Source: Micractinium sp. NFX-FRZ (Eukaryota; Chlorophyta; Trebouxiophyceae; Chlorellales; Chlorellaceae). From it: 64,000 nt of DNA. Below, piece by piece: positions 43,954 to 56,981 of this stretch. Within the stretch, counting starts at the first letter, position 1. Each line of letters starts with the position of its first letter. The stretch lies in NCBI GenBank assembly GCA_029339195.1, contig JAPTJF010000186.1, positions 1 to 64,000 of the forward strand, given 5' to 3'. Both the position numbers and the translations under genes were made by a program. The notes beneath the pieces were generated by a model. It did not search any database. It was not told where the DNA came from and saw only the letters and a program-made list of their open reading frames with translations.

Positions 43954-46900
43954 ATGCCCCTGCGCGCCCCTCCCCCGCCCACCCCTGCAGCACTGGCGCT
44001 GGCGGCGGTGCTGGGTTCCGCCGGACGCGCAGCGGCGGCACCCACCTGCACCCCTGGCTCTAAGCTCTCCGAATCCGACCTCCTGCTGGGCCGGTACATC
44101 TACGAGCTGCGCAACAACCGGCAGACAAGCTGCGGGCCCCCAGATTTCGTGGAGGACCCAGCCAAAGCGGGGTTCAGCGTGGACCAGTTGTGTACCGAGG
44201 TGCGCCGCTGGCGGCAGGCCGGCATACTGCAGGAAACAGGTTTCTGTTGGTTGGGCTTTGAGAAGTATCCATACATACAGGACAGGGAGTGCGTCGCGTG
44301 TGGTGCCGTGCGCTGCCGCTGATGCTGCCACCGCGGCTGCTATGCTGCCTCGAGTCGACGGCGGTGAAGCCAGTGCCCTGCTGCCTCGTGGCACAAGCTG
44401 ATGCCTGCAGATGGCGCCTGCAGGTGCTTGCTCCCAGGCCAGGCAGGCGCCGCACCCTGCCTGTCCCTCCCTCCCTTGTTCTGCATCCGCCTGCCTCCAC
44501 GCCCCTTGCGCTCTGTGCACAGTGTCTTAGCGTGCCTGCCGCCGCCTTGTGCACTCAGCCAGAGCCCCCCTTAGCATCCCCGCGGCTGCCCTTTCCTCCT
44601 GGTGGCCGGGTACCGGATGTGCACCCAGCAGGCTGAGCTACCTCCCGCGTTGGGCGGCCGGTGGTGGGCCTCACACATTCGCACCTCCTCTTACCACAAC
44701 ACTCAAACGGGACATCCACCCTGCAGGCCGCTGCAACGGCAGGCGATGTGTACGTGAACGTGACCGTGACTTACCGAGACGAGTGCGTGAGCGGCAGCCC
44801 CGAGAAGAAGCTGCAGGTGAAGCGCTGACGTGGTACCGTGCTGATGTGGCGTATGGCGTGGCAGGACACGTTGCTGTGCAGCATGGAGGAAGGGGTTGGG
44901 GGAAAAGGAAGCCACTGGTGGTACCTCGCCAAGCAGTGACAGCCACCTGTCCCTCTCCTGCCCCCCTCCTGCTGCGGCATGCTGCCCGCGCTGTGCTGCA
45001 TGTGGCGGGCGCACAGCTCAGCTCGAGCGCACATGCAACAACTGTACCTGCACTGTTTATCTGGTACCTGGTATTTGTACTGCCCCCAGGTGGCGACGCT
45101 GGTGCGGCAGTGCCCGGGGCAGGACCCGCTGCTGCAGCCCTGGGAGACGGCCAGCATCAATGTGAGGGTCGAGAAGATGCCCACAGACTGTGAGTCCTCT
45201 GTTGTGTTTTCCCGCCAGGTATTTTGCCGCTTGTTCGGAAAAAGGGGGCCAAAGGTTTGGTGCAGGCCGGTGCATGGGCGGGCGTGCAGCTGTGGCACAC
45301 CGCCCGCGTTGGGGTGGGGCGGACGCCCAGCGGTCTCGGTGGGCCGGGGCCGGGGCGCCGGGCGCTGTGGAGTGGCAGGTGGGGAGTAGGATGGGAGGGA
45401 TGTGCTTTGCTGTGCTTGCTTGCTCTTTGCTACACTTTGGCAATGCTGTACGCCTGCAGTCACCCCGGCCTGCCCAAGCCCTGCACCGTTGTGCCCTGCC
45501 CTGCCCTGTCCCGCTTGCAGTCGCCTGCACTCCCAACATGTCACCCATCCAAGTCGACAAGGTGGGGGTGTGAGGCGGGTTTGTGAATGAATGAGGGTGG
45601 TGGTGGGGGCAGGGGCAGGGAGCTGGGGCTGGTGCTAGGTAACCTTGCAGGAAATGCAGTGCAGCAATGCAGGGATGTGCACGCCAAAGGCTGCCCGCTT
45701 TCCCGAGGCAAGGGTTTTTGTTGTTGTGTTGGTTTTGCGTCTTTACTATCTACGTGTACAGGAGGAGCCCAGTGCCACCCGCACATGAGGGGGCTGGGTC
45801 GCTTGGCAGAGTGCTCAGGCGTTGAGGCACAACCTGTGTCGCTCGCTTCCTCCCGGGTTTGGGTTGTCCTCCTTTTTTCGCGCAGAACGAAACCAACTTC
45901 ACGCCCATGTGGGAGCTGGACCACCTGGCAGAGAATGCGGCCAAGTACAAGCTGTGGCCGTCAGACCCGAGCGCCCTGCCGCAGTGCAAGGGCGGCGCCG
46001 CGTGGCTGGAAACCTCCATGCAAAAGGGGTGCTTTGACGTGAGAAAGGGGGGGGTGGGGCGCAGGCGGGGGAAGGGGGTTTGGTGAAGCTGGTAGGGAGG
46101 CATAGAGGCAGAGGGTGTTGGGATGTGGGAGAGGGAGGGGACCATTGAGGGAGGGGGGAGGTGTGCATGCCTACGCCTCCCAGCCCAGCTCGCAGTGCTG
46201 TGCTGTGCCACGCTGTGCCGTGCTGTGCAGGCGATGCTCACCAGGCTCCCCTGTGGCCCGCCCCCTCACGTGCTGCCCCCAGCCTTTTAAGTTTGCTTGC
46301 TCATGCTGAGGGCCCCCCTCTCTTCTTATTTTCCTCACCTCCGCTCCTCTGGCCTGCAGGGTGACGACGGCAGATACGAGGGCTACAGTACCATCAAGTT
46401 TTCGTGAGTGCCCCTGTACCGCTGTACTGCCGCCGCTGTACTGCCGCTGCAGCGCATGGCAGTTCACGTCAATGCCCGGGGCAGGCATATCGCTGTGCTG
46501 GGGGGGGCCTTCCCCTAGTGCATGTTTCACCTGCCTTCCATTCTCCTCCCCATCGCCTTGTTTGGGCGCTTTGTTGATAAGAGCATGCAATTTGTTGCCC
46601 TGGGCAAAGCTGCAGGGCCGGTGCCCGCACATCTAACTTTCATACTCGAATCTTTTTGCAGGTGTGTGGACGGCAAGACGGAGAGTGTGTCGATCTATGC
46701 CAGCGGCAACCTGCTGGGGCGGGAGGCCTGCCCCTGGCCCATGATCCTGCCGGGCAGCGACGGATACGACCCAGCCTTCGACTTCACAAACCAGGTGCGT
46801 ATATTATATGATTGCATGGCATGCCTCTTGGCGACGCCACTGACTCGCTGCTCACGCATCTGGGTCGGTAGGGCCAGCGCTGTTGGTGGCATGGTACTGT

Positions 46901-49900
46901 GCACATGCTGCTGGGCTGCTTGTTGGTACCATTATGCGGCCCTGTCGCCGTACCATTTGGCCCTGTTGGCCCCCTCCCCCTTCGCTCGACCTCACCTTCC
47001 TTCTCTCTTTCCTCCCCGCTTTCAGACCGCCCCGCCGGCCGCGCCCCCCACCCCGGCCCTCCCCCCCGCCGCCGCCACCCTGGACGACTGCCTGGCAGCT
47101 TCCGGCATCGAATTCGTGGACGGCTCGAATCCCAAGGCCCTGGCGCAGGTGGGGGGGGGCCCAAGGACACAAGTTTCGGCTGCCTTGGACGCCGCTCGCT
47201 CCCAAAATATTCCAGCTGTCGCCTCAGGAATGTTGACATTTGAATTCCTGCCCCCCACCCCCCGCCTCCTCCTGCACAGGCGTCCCTCGTGTGGAACAAG
47301 CTGAACACCACCACCCCGGCAGCGGTGGCCTACCCAGCGGACGAGCGGCAGGTGGCGGCGGCGGTGCTGTGTGCGCGGGATGCCGGCGTCAAGCCGGTGC
47401 CACGGTGAGTGCGGCTGGGGGTGGGTGCACGGTCCAAGGGTGGTGCTGGAAGCATTGCCGGCCAGCCGGGGTGTGGTGGGATGTATTCTCGGCGTTGGGG
47501 ACAGGGGCTGAGGCGGGGGTGGGCTGGAGGCAGCGGCACGTACCCTGCCAGATCAGCAGTGCCCACTGACATCCCTTAGCTTTCTCAGCCATCACGGCAG
47601 CTTGCGCCTCTCAGCCGTAGCCCACAACCCCCCTGTGTGACTGCCGCCTCTGGTCCTTCGATCCCAGCCTGCCACATGGCATCCCTGCTTGATCGCTGTG
47701 CCTGCTGCAATCCCAATAGCGTGCCTGCTGCAAGCCCTGCTGCCCCACGACGTGCCTGCTGTGCCCGCTGTGCAGGAGCGGCGGCCACAGCTACATGGGC
47801 TACTCGGTCATGCCTGGCCAGCTCACAGTAGACCTGAAGTACATGAGCAGTACCACGGTGGCAGCCGACGGCAAGACGGCTGTCGTGCAGGCGGGCTCGC
47901 GCCTGGGACAGGTGGGTAACACTGTCCCAGCACCCCCTCCCCACTGCTTCCCACCCCCCGACCTCCTGCGCCCCTCCCCAATGCTGCCGCGCCGCCATCC
48001 CCACTGCCCCCCCGTCTCCCATGCCCAGCTGTACTACAGCGTGTTTCAAGTCGCTGTACACCTCCCGTTGTACTGCCCCCTGTGCCTGTGCCTGAGCGCA
48101 GCTGTATTACAACGTGTACAACCAGACGGGCGGCGCCAAGGCGGCCGTTGGCGGCACCTGCCCCCCCGTGGGCGCCGGCGGGCTGCTGACGGGCGGCGGC
48201 ATCGGCTACCTGACCCGCCAGTACGGGCTGGCCTGCGACCAAGTGACCGCCCTCAAAATGGTGAGTATGGTGGGTGATTCAATCGAGGCGGGTAGCAGTG
48301 AGGGATTGTGGTGGGGCCAGCTAAACCTACCAACTCAATCAGCGCCCTCCCTGCCGTTCCCGCCGTCCGGCTCAATCGCTAGCACCAGCTCTTGACACTC
48401 CAGACCGCACACCGCCCCTTTCTTTCCTGTTCCCTGTTGCACCCACACCAGGTGGATGCAAAGGGCGCCCTCCTCACCGCCGATTCGACCCAGAACAGCG
48501 ACCTACTGGCGGCGTACTGTGGAGGAGGTGGCGGCAACTTTGGTGCGGCGGGGCGATGTTTTCTGTTGTCTTTGTTCTTTTTGGTTTTCTGTGTGTGTGC
48601 GGACTGGGACAGGGAGCGCCGGGAGGGAGGGGCTTGCTGCCTGGGCAGCGCAGGGGGCCAGAGTTAAGGCAGAGGTGGGCAGGGGCCCCTGGCGCAGGGG
48701 CGGCAGCTGGGAACCGCTGTGGGTTTAGGAACCGCGCAGCCTGTGCTTGCCTGTCCCCCCGTCTCCCCCTCTGCTCGCTCCCCATCCCCCTTTCCAGCGT
48801 CCCCGCTGAGCGCATGAAGTTCAAACCATTATCCCACTCACGCCTCCTGCGCCCCTCCACTGTGTGATGCATCATGGTCATGCATGCGTGCCTTCCAATC
48901 ATTTGGTGCGCTTGCCTCATAGTGCCTCACAGTACCTCACTGCACCTCATTGTACCTCATTTGTATCGTACAGGTATCATCACGGAGTACACAATTAAGC
49001 TGGTTGAGGTGCCGGCCAAGCTGACCCTGGCAGACTTCAAGATTGGTGCGTGGCTGTGCTGTGCCGCCCGTGCTGCGCCGTGCTGTGCCTGTCGTGCATG
49101 AATGTAGTGATGGGCAGGTGTAGGGATGGCGGCAAGGGGTCAGCCTGACCCTGGTGCGTGCTGTGGTCCTGCTATGCTGCGACTCAAGCTCAAGGGGCGG
49201 CAGGGAATCCTGGGGATGCTTGGGCAGCGGTGGGCGCTGTGGCTGTACAGACCTGTGTGACCTGTGGCGCTCGGGCTGGGTGGACGGCAGCGCCTGGCTG
49301 GCCCCCTCTCTGGGTGCACGAACAGGTCCCTTCTGCCCCCTCTCGCGCCCCCGACATGCCACTTCTCCCCTACCCCTGACCCACACACACACCCCGCAGT
49401 CAAGGCCCAGGCGCTCGCGTTCCTGCAGTTCATGCAGGCCAGCTGGGTGCAGAGCCTGGACCCGCGGGTGAGTGCACCTCCCTTTGATTTATGCATTACT
49501 CGCACTTTTTCCCACTATTCTTAGAACTAAAAATGATTGGGCTGCGCGTCATACGGTAAGCGTGGAGGCCAGCTGGGTGAAGAGCCTGCACCCGCGGGTG
49601 AGTGCGCCCCTTCAATCTTATTTGATAAACCATATCAACTAAAAATGACTGGGCTGCAGCCTTATGGAGGTCATGCTGAGCGGCCGGTTGTAGTGCCGCC
49701 GCAAGTTTTGCCACTGTACGCCTTGCCTCTCGGTGCCCTGGTCAAAGGACTGAGGCGGGCCTGCTTGCTCACCAGCACAAGCCGTGGCCGAGTCACGACT
49801 TGCAACTGTGTGCGTTACTGCAGATTGGCATGTTCCTCAACACCGACAGCGACGGCGTGCAAGTGCAGGCGCAGTTCACGGTGGGTTGTGGGTGAAACGT

Positions 49901-52900
49901 GGCCTGGGCGGGGTAGGACCGGGGCGGGGCAGGGCAGGGAGGGGCAGGCAGGAGGATGGCGGGTCAGGGCAGGGCAGGGCACGGCGGGCCGGGCGAGGAG
50001 GGCCGGGGGATGGCGGCCCTTTTCAGCCCCGGCGGGCGGAAGGGGACCCGGGGTGCCAGTGCAGTTGAGAGTCACGCCGGTGGGCAATGCGTGACAGGGC
50101 GTGCACGCGGTGGCACAAGCTCTGTCTGTGGGGCCAGGGAGGGCGGGGCGGGAGGGCGGACCGGCACAGTCGACGGAGGGTGCAGGCTGGCAGCGTGGGC
50201 GGCTGGGACTTGAGCAGCGTGTGCACTGCGTGGGGCCCCACAGGGCACACTGGGAGGGCATGCAAGGGCAGGTGCAGGGCGGGGCAGCTGGCTGCAGGGC
50301 TGGATGGCGACGGTGGGCCGGGTCAGGTAGGGGGCGGGGAGGGCAGGGTGTGCGAGCGGGCGGGCCTCCGCCCTGCGGCCACCAACCCCACGCTCGGCCA
50401 CCTTACCCCACACCACACCACACCACCTGCTTCCATTTAACGATGTGATTGCTTCTGGTTCTTCCTTGTGCAGGGCCCCAAGGCGGAGCTGCAGGCGCTG
50501 CTGGAGGCGGACGGCGTGCTGGGCGGCAAGTGGACGCTCACCCGCCCGGCAAGCCTGACAGAGATGCCCTGGATCGACGCCATCATCGCTAAGTCAGGTG
50601 AGAACAGTAACAGTACAGTACTACGCTGGCGTACTGCTTGAGGATCACAAGCCGATGTGTTACAACATGGCGGAGGGCTTGCCGGACAGATACACAGCCC
50701 TGCCACTCTTCCATCTGCCCTTCCATCTTTTCTTTCTCTTCCAATGCCCGCAGACTTTGAGTCAATCATCAAGAAGCCGGAGGACATGTTGAACATAGAG
50801 GCGATGGAGGCCACCGGCAGGTGCGCGCCGCATCGGGCTTCCAAAGAGAGCGCGGCTACTAAGCTGGGGCCGGCGCCCTTCATCGCCCCGCGGATCAGCA
50901 AAGGGGCAGCAGCTGCCCCTTCCTCTCCTTGCCATCTGAGCGTGTAGTGTCATGTGTCGTGTGCTGCCGCCGGGAGTACTTCAAGATGAAGAAGAGCTAC
51001 CTGGTGATGGACCCTCCTACATGATTTGCCTGTCCGCCCCTTGCCACGTCTACCTCCTACTGTATCAATTTCGGGACATGTTGCCAATCTGTGCTGCCGC
51101 AGGGACTGCTTCAAGATGACGAGCTACCTGGTGATGGCGCCACCTAAATGATCGGCCCGCCCTCTCTTTATCGTCCTCACATATTTCACTCCACCCCCGC
51201 GCTCTTCCAGGGATTACTTCAAGATGAAGAGCTACCTGGTGATGGAGCCGCTGCCGGACGCGGCCCTGCGGGCGCTGCTGGCGTGGGAGCCGAGCACGGA
51301 GAGCCTGGGGGCAGACGGCGGCGGCTTCATCGAGATTGGGGTGCTCGGACCCAAGGTGTGTGGGTGGGGTGGGCAGGGTGTGGGGAGGAGGGAGGTGTGG
51401 GTGGTGGGGCGAGCATGCATCTGGCGTGAGGGAGAAATAACCTTCGTTCTCGGAGGGGTTTGGGTGGGTATGCAAGACGACGGGCAGTTGCAGCAGCTTC
51501 ATCGAGATCGGGGTGCTCGGAGCCAAGGTGTGTGGGGAGGGTCAGAGGGTGGAGGGGACAGACCTCTGGGTGTGGGGGAGGCAAAAGATTGGTTGCAGCA
51601 GGGGTGGGGGTGGGAGGGGTGCAAGCGCCAAATGCATATTCTTTGCGGGGCATGCGCGATGCGTGGCACAGAGGCGGTGGCAGTGCGTGCCCCCGTGACT
51701 GGCACAGGGCCTACCAGGCTTGCCAGAGCTTGTACCATCCTGCCCACCCTTTTGTACGGCCTTCCTCGGAAACTCCCCCACTTCCCGCCCCTACCCCCAT
51801 GCCCGCAGAGCGCGGTGGCAGCGGTGCCCGCCAACGCCACTGGCTACGCCCACCGCTCTGCCCTGTACTACATCCAGTACGGCTCCGAGTGGCAGAGCAG
51901 CAAGTACAGCAGCAAGGCGTTTGCCTTGGAGGACGGGCTGCAGCGGCAGATGGACCCCTTCCTCGAGCCGCAGCTGGTGGGTGCGCGCTGTGCCGCGCTG
52001 TGACGTGCTGTGCTGTGCTGTGCCATGCTGTGCCGTGCTGTGCCTCATGCTGCCGTGCTGTGCTGTGCTGTGACGTGGCACGCTGGCGCTGCTCAGGGTA
52101 TGGGGCGGCTGGGCTGGGCAGCACGTTGCAGTGGCCTGGCGCCGACCTGCCGGTCCCTGCAGCACCGTGCAACAAGAAGTTGCCTCCTGCTTGGCCGCTG
52201 CCGGCGCCATACTGCGCCTGCCCTCCCATGCTGCGCCAACTCACCCTGCCCCCCTGACACTCTCTGCCCCTCGCCCCTTGATGCCTGCAGCCCGCCTAGT
52301 GAGTGGGCGCTGGGAGGGATGGAAGGCAGCGGGGAAGGGAAGCGCCCGGGGACGAGGGGGTGCAGCGCAGGGCGGGCGGTCAGCAGAGGAGGGAGGTGCT
52401 GGCGGGGCAGGGCGGGGTGGGATGATGGGTGCACACAAGCATGCATCCCGTGGCTCTCTTGGCACAAAGCAGGGCCGCCGCTTGCTTCGTGTTGTGGTGT
52501 GACAGGTCAGCAGGCCGCGCAGGCTGACATGAGTTGCCGCGGCGCCCGCCCACCTGCCTGCCTGCCCTTCTTGCCTGCCTGCCCGAGCTTACACCATCAA
52601 GTCAACACCTTCCCGTGTACTTTGCCTTGCAGCATCAACTATATCGACGTTCAAATCGGGCCGAACCCCATGGAGAGCTACTATGGGCCCAACGCAGGCT
52701 GGCTGTCGCTGGTGAGCATGCTGTGCCTGCTGTGCCCACCCCGCGCCCTGTCGCATCCATGCTGTGCCTGCTGTCGCACATCTCGCGATCGCTCTTGTCA
52801 ACCCGCCATCAAATTGCTCCTTCCCGTTCTCTGGCGAGACTGTCAGCCTACTGCTGTAGGCGCCATCGCACGATCCGCCGCCGCTGGGGCCAGCTGGCGC

Positions 52901-53653
52901 CGCCTGCTCTTAAGACCGGCACGTCCGCTCTCATCCTCTACTTTTTTCAGTCCCGCCTGCCCAGGCCTCTTCCCATCCAATCCCTATTCTATCCTCAAAG
53001 CCACTTCTGCCACTGCTGCTCCAAATTGCCACTCCCCTTTCGCCCTACCATTTCCTGGTCCAGGTCAAGGCCCGCTACGACCCCGACGGCCTCTTCTCCT
53101 CCAACCCCCTCTCCATCCCCGTTGGCGGCGGCAAGCCCGCCGATGCCCCCCCAGCGCCCTCAGCGTCGCCCGCAGATGCTTCGCCAGCGCCCTCGGCATC
53201 GCCTGACGCGGCGCCGGCGCCCGCTCCCTCGGCGGGCCCCCCGTCTGCCGGGGTCGTTGAGCGCCCGCAGGTGAGACTGGAACCTGAGTAGATCGCCTGG
53301 GTTGGTGCGCATGCGCTGCTGCCAGCTGTCGTGCGCCCGGGTGCGGTGGCCACATCTTGGGGCAGCCTGCTGGTGGCAGCTGTGGCACATGGGTTGCTGT
53401 GCATGCAGAACTGTGCAGGTCTGGGCGCAGGTGGGCGCGCCAACGGCGGCAGGAGGCCGCATGGGTCGCGCTGCCCTGACCGCGTCGCTGCCAGCTGGAG
53501 TGCGCTTGCAAGCATCCGGACTGGGGCTGATCCCGCCCGCATGCCTCAGCCCTGGCCCTATCATATGATCATCATGCATGCTCACGTGTCCTGCAGGGCG
53601 CCCTCGCCGCGGCGATAGCGCTGGCGCTGGGCGCGCTGGCTCTCAACCTGTGA
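43954..53653 (+). CDS. Berberine-bridge-type FAD-linked oxidase with N-terminal extension and probable GPI anchor (830 aa)
   Basis: Twenty-three exons were spliced: 43954-44199, 44727-44816, 45090-45189, 45521-45561, 45886-46038, 46360-46403, 46662-46794, 47026-47148, 47280-47404, 47776-47911, 48102-48260, 48452-48542, 48974-49045, 49400-49467, 49824-49880, 50474-50597, 50754-50820, 51211-51355, 51809-51976, 52291-52298, 52633-52711, 53064-53270 and 53597-53653. The start at 43954 yields a signal peptide (TPAALALAAVLGSAGRAAAA). Residues of about 30-300 form a Cys-containing region I do not recognise. SGGHSYMGYS (about 353) is the FAD-binding PCMH motif with the His expected to bind FAD, and GGTCPPVGAGG (about 417) has the Cys expected to form the second FAD link. 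YYGPNAGW and VKARYDPDGLF form the C-terminal BBE motif. A Pro/Ser/Ala linker and a hydrophobic tail (GALAAAIALALGALALNL) suggest a GPI anchor. Exon 1 could instead run past 44199 to about 44235. Substrate unknown. Confidence 0.85.
48020..48135 (+). repeat. Duplicated acceptor and exon start, oxidase gene
   Basis: GCGCAGCTGTATTACAACGT followed by GTAC (used, border 48102) is preceded about 73 bp earlier by GCCCAGCTGTACTACAGCGT followed by GTTTC. Confidence 0.85.
49430..49660 (+). repeat. Duplicated donor segment, oxidase gene
   Basis: GGCCAGCTGGGTGCAGAGCC followed by TGGACCCGCGGGTGAGTGC (about 49437) recurs about 130 bp later as GGCCAGCTGGGTGAAGAGCC followed by TGCACCCGCGGGTGAGTGC. The intronic AACTAAAAATGAYTGGGCTG is repeated too. 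Confidence 0.9.
50960..51250 (+). repeat. Three-copy acceptor and exon-start repeat, oxidase gene
   Basis: GGGAKTACTTCAAGATGAAG-like segments followed by AGCTACCTGGTGATGG occur at about 50971, 51101 and 51210. Only the last stays open; the first two run into a TGA (ACATGA, AAATGA). Confidence 0.9.
51320..51545 (+). repeat. Duplicated donor segment, oxidase gene
   Basis: CTTCATCGAGATTGGGGTGC followed by TCGGACCCAAGGTGTGTGGG (about 51327) recurs near 51498 as CTTCATCGAGATCGGGGTGC followed by TCGGAGCCAAGGTGTGTGGGG. Confidence 0.9.
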
Positions 53654-54442
53654 GGGCTGGAGACAAATGACGTCGGCACTCCCGCTCCATCCGGTTTCCG
53701 GCCGGCACCGGCCTCCCTTCAGGCCTTTCTTCGTGAGGCAGACACTGGTCAGCCTGGGCGCAGGCCCTATCAAGTTTTGCCCTTCCTCTGTCCACCGGAT
53801 ACCACCCTGCCCACCACCACCAAGCAGCCCGTTGACCACGTCTCATTTGTGACCACCAGAACTGACACCCCGCTGTGCCTTACATTTTCCGACCCTACCA
53901 CAACCCCGGTTTGAAATGACATCCGGCAGGGGCTGTGCTTACCGTGTTTTGTACATTGCATTTCGCACACAGCGTGACGCAAGTGAACCCCCATGTGTGC
54001 TTGCAGACCCAAACATTACTGTAAGCACTGACTGTAACAATACACCCAAGAGTGCAAGCTTGCGGGGCACAGACGTTACGGACCATGTCAGGTGCATCGC
54101 CCTGAAAGGCACCTTCTCTTATGTTTTGAATGCACGCCGCCGCCGCCGCCGCCGCCCCATGGCGCCTTGCTGGGCGGCACCTGCCAGCTAGCGCCCTGCA
54201 ACCCGCCCGCGCGTCCCCTGCCGGCGTCATTCACAGGTGAGGGAGTGAAACTCTCAAGCATGACTGCAACAGCCCAGAGGGGACATGGACTGCACCGCTG
54301 AATTGTACCGCGCAGCAGGCACAGCACATGCACATGTGGCAGGCCTGCATGGCGAAATTGCCGCCCCTAGAGCGCAACCGCAATTCGCTGCCGTCGAGAC
54401 TTCCCGATAGCTTGACAAGCCCTTCTCAACTGCACAGCCGCG
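53654..54442. other. Oxidase 3' flank and promoter of the PAN-like gene
   Basis: TGTAA motifs lie at 54020-54024 and 54033-54037. A segment at about 53952-54060 resembles the 3' flank of the next gene (about 57310-57420). A (CCG)n run lies near 54138-54155. No gene seen. Confidence 0.5.
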
Positions 54443-56981
54443 ATGCCAGCCGCCTGGCGGACTGCCTTCTTCCTCTCGCTGCTAGCTTCTGCCTCTACTG
54501 TCGGCGGCACTCGCACCCTGCACCAGATTACAATCGTGAGCAGTGGACCATCAGCGCAGCACTGTTTGGCTTGGGTATCCCGCTCATCGCCCCAGGGGTG
54601 ACATGGCGGGGGGCGGGGGGCAGGCCGGCCGCACACGCCACACACATCAGCTGAAAGGTGCAATTGCACCTTCCTGACACACACGTTATCTCTCAAAGTT
54701 GGTTATCGGAAGCTCCAAGAATGATCGTGGGCCATGCAACGAGTGGGGTTGGTGGTGCAGGGGCCACTGTCGGGGCGGTGACGGCATGGGGCGGCGGCGG
54801 GCATGGCTGTGCCCTGCTGGCTGCAGCGTGCACTGTTCTTCCTCTCCACCTTCTCCCACCCATGGGTGGCCAGCAGCCTGCATCCCACACCTCTGCTGGT
54901 ACTAGAGCGCCCTGCTGCTACAGTCCACACCCTGCTGGTACTAGAACTGCCAGGCTGACGGGCCGGTATCTCAGCCCACGCCCACGCATGCATGCCTCTT
55001 CCTCTCTTCCCCTGCAGTCCACCGGTGCCACCAGCTCCAGCACCTCCACAGTGGAGCCCAACTCGTACTTCGAAGCCGCCTCGATTCTCAGCTCCGCCGC
55101 CGCCTCCACACAGGACGACTGCTCCAACCAGTGCCTCGACACCGCCGCCTGCCGCGCCTGGGCCTGGTGCCCGGGCACAGCGACAAGCGGGTGGGTGGGC
55201 GAGGTTGAGGTGAGAGGGCTGCCACTGCCGCGGCTGGCGGAAAGGCGCCGCGCATGCCGGCTCCGGGGTGGCTGTCACTCGGTGCTGTCTAAAGAAAAGC
55301 GTGACAAAAGTGCGCCGCTGGGTGGAAGCAGCAGGCGCCGCAGCACCCACACCCGCCTGGGGCCCGGTGCCGGCACCCGGCGACAGCTGCCATTGCCGCA
55401 AGCCAAGGGCCACTCGTTGACGTGCCTTGCCCTGCTGTGCCCCGCCCTGTGGCCTCCCGCTGTCGTTATCATGACCATCGGTCCAACCTGCGCCCTGCCG
55501 CAGCTGCCCCATCTACTATGGCGGCATCCGCCCCAACAGCGCCGCCAACGGCACCGGGGCGGCGTCGCCCCCGCCGGTCAGCGCCGCCACCTGCCAGCTC
55601 AGCACCGACAACTCGACCGGCCACTTCTCCATCTTCGCCTCTCGCGGCCAGGACGTGCTTTTCGTGTCCGGCCTGGTCCGCCGGGTCATGGAGGCGCCAG
55701 ATGTGCCCAACCCAGACGCTGCCGGCGGCAGCGGCGGCGGCGGAGGCATCGGTACGTAGGCACCCAGCAGCACTTGTGCGTCGTGCGGAGCTTATAAGAG
55801 GGTGCAGGGTGTGTGCCTCCCCGCCTCCCCGCCCACATGTACAAGCAGTGGACCCGGATACCGCCTCCCTTCATATGAGGGAGTCCCTTTCATGGCTCCC
55901 CAGATTGGAAATGTACTGATGATGGTGATAATGATGGTGCCATCCCCTGCTGCCGCTGCAGTCAAATTCTTTCCAGTGGTGCAAGATGACTGCCTGCTGA
56001 CGTGTCAGGGCCAAGGGATGACCGCCATCGACAATGGCGTGCAAAAGGAGCAGCTGTGCTCCACCGTACTCAACAACGAAACAATCTATGGTGGGCGCCT
56101 TTCCGCCGCTGACCCAGCAGTGCACCCTCCTGCCGCTGATGCTGGGGTGCACCCTCCGGAGGCGTCCTGTGCACCCTCCGGAGGCCTCCTGCTGCTGCCG
56201 CGGCGGCACCTGCTGGTGCTGTTGTGCGGAGCAATCTGCCTCGCTTGTGGGGCTGGCAGCAGCACCTTCGCATCCTCGAACATTCCGCTGCCCATATGCA
56301 TGCCTTTCCCACACCTTGCACCCTCACCCCGGCCCCGGCCTTTGCCCGTGCCCCTGCCGCTGCTCAACTCCCGCCCAAGACCAAGCCCATACCTGTGCCC
56401 ATGCCCACATGCCCATGCAGGCGTGCACTATCTGCCACGAAAACCTGCGCCTACACAGACAGCGCTCCCGAAAACCAGGAGGCAGCGTCCAACCCTAACC
56501 TGGCAGACGGCGGCTACCAGTGTGGGTGCATCAAGGAGGCTGAGAAAGCCAGGATTCAGTATGCAAAGTACGCTGCTTTCGGCGACAAGTGCCCAAATGG
56601 GACGTCCCCTGTGTCTCCAGCCATCCACGTCTGCCGCGTCTCTCCCAACGACGGCTCCACTGCGGACTACAGCTTCGGCTGGCTGAAAACAGGTGCGTAC
56701 CATTGGCCCCCCCTACCCTGCGCCGGATGCGGAGAAGGACGGACGTGGCCGGAGGATGCCAGGCGTTGCATTTCAGCTCAATCCGTCACTGGCAACCCAG
56801 AATAATGATAAAGCGCAACGCTCCCCGCTGCCCTGCAGATGCCTGCTACTTTGCTTACAATGTCGGCATGGGGAGGCCGTCCGGGCAGACTGGGTATTAC
56901 AAAATGGCGGTGGCTGGCGAGACAACAGGGCTGGAGATCATGTGCCAGCTGGCAGTGCGAAGGTCGGCGACGGCAGGTTGA
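54443..56981 (+). CDS. Secreted PAN/Apple-like Cys-rich protein (339 aa)
   Basis: Exons 54443-54535, 55018-55190, 55504-55751, 55962-56090, 56459-56692 and 56839-56981 total 1020 nt. The start gives a signal peptide (AWRTAFFLSLLASASTVGG). A PAN/Apple-like unit follows at about residues 60-120: DDCSNQCLDTAACRAWAWC, then GCPIYYGGIRP and CQLS, the Cys spacing and aromatic WAWC typical of that fold. The rest has more Cys pairs (DDCLLTCQGQG, GYQCGCIKEAE, DKCPNG, DACYFAYNVG) of no recognised family. PAN modules bind proteins or carbohydrates outside the cell, so an apoplastic or wall role is likely. The fifth-exon acceptor was set at CCTACACAG|ACAGCG because the upstream CATGCAG would break frame. 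Confidence 0.7.
54888..54952. repeat. About 39-bp direct repeat in the first intron of the PAN-like gene
   Basis: CTGCTGGTACTAGARC occurs at about 54893 and 54932. Confidence 0.75.
56128..56190. repeat. 21-bp repeats in an intron of the PAN-like gene
   Basis: GTGCACCCTCCGGAGGCSTC is present twice in tandem (about 56147-56189), with a related GTGCACCCTCCTGCC about 30 bp earlier. Confidence 0.8.
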
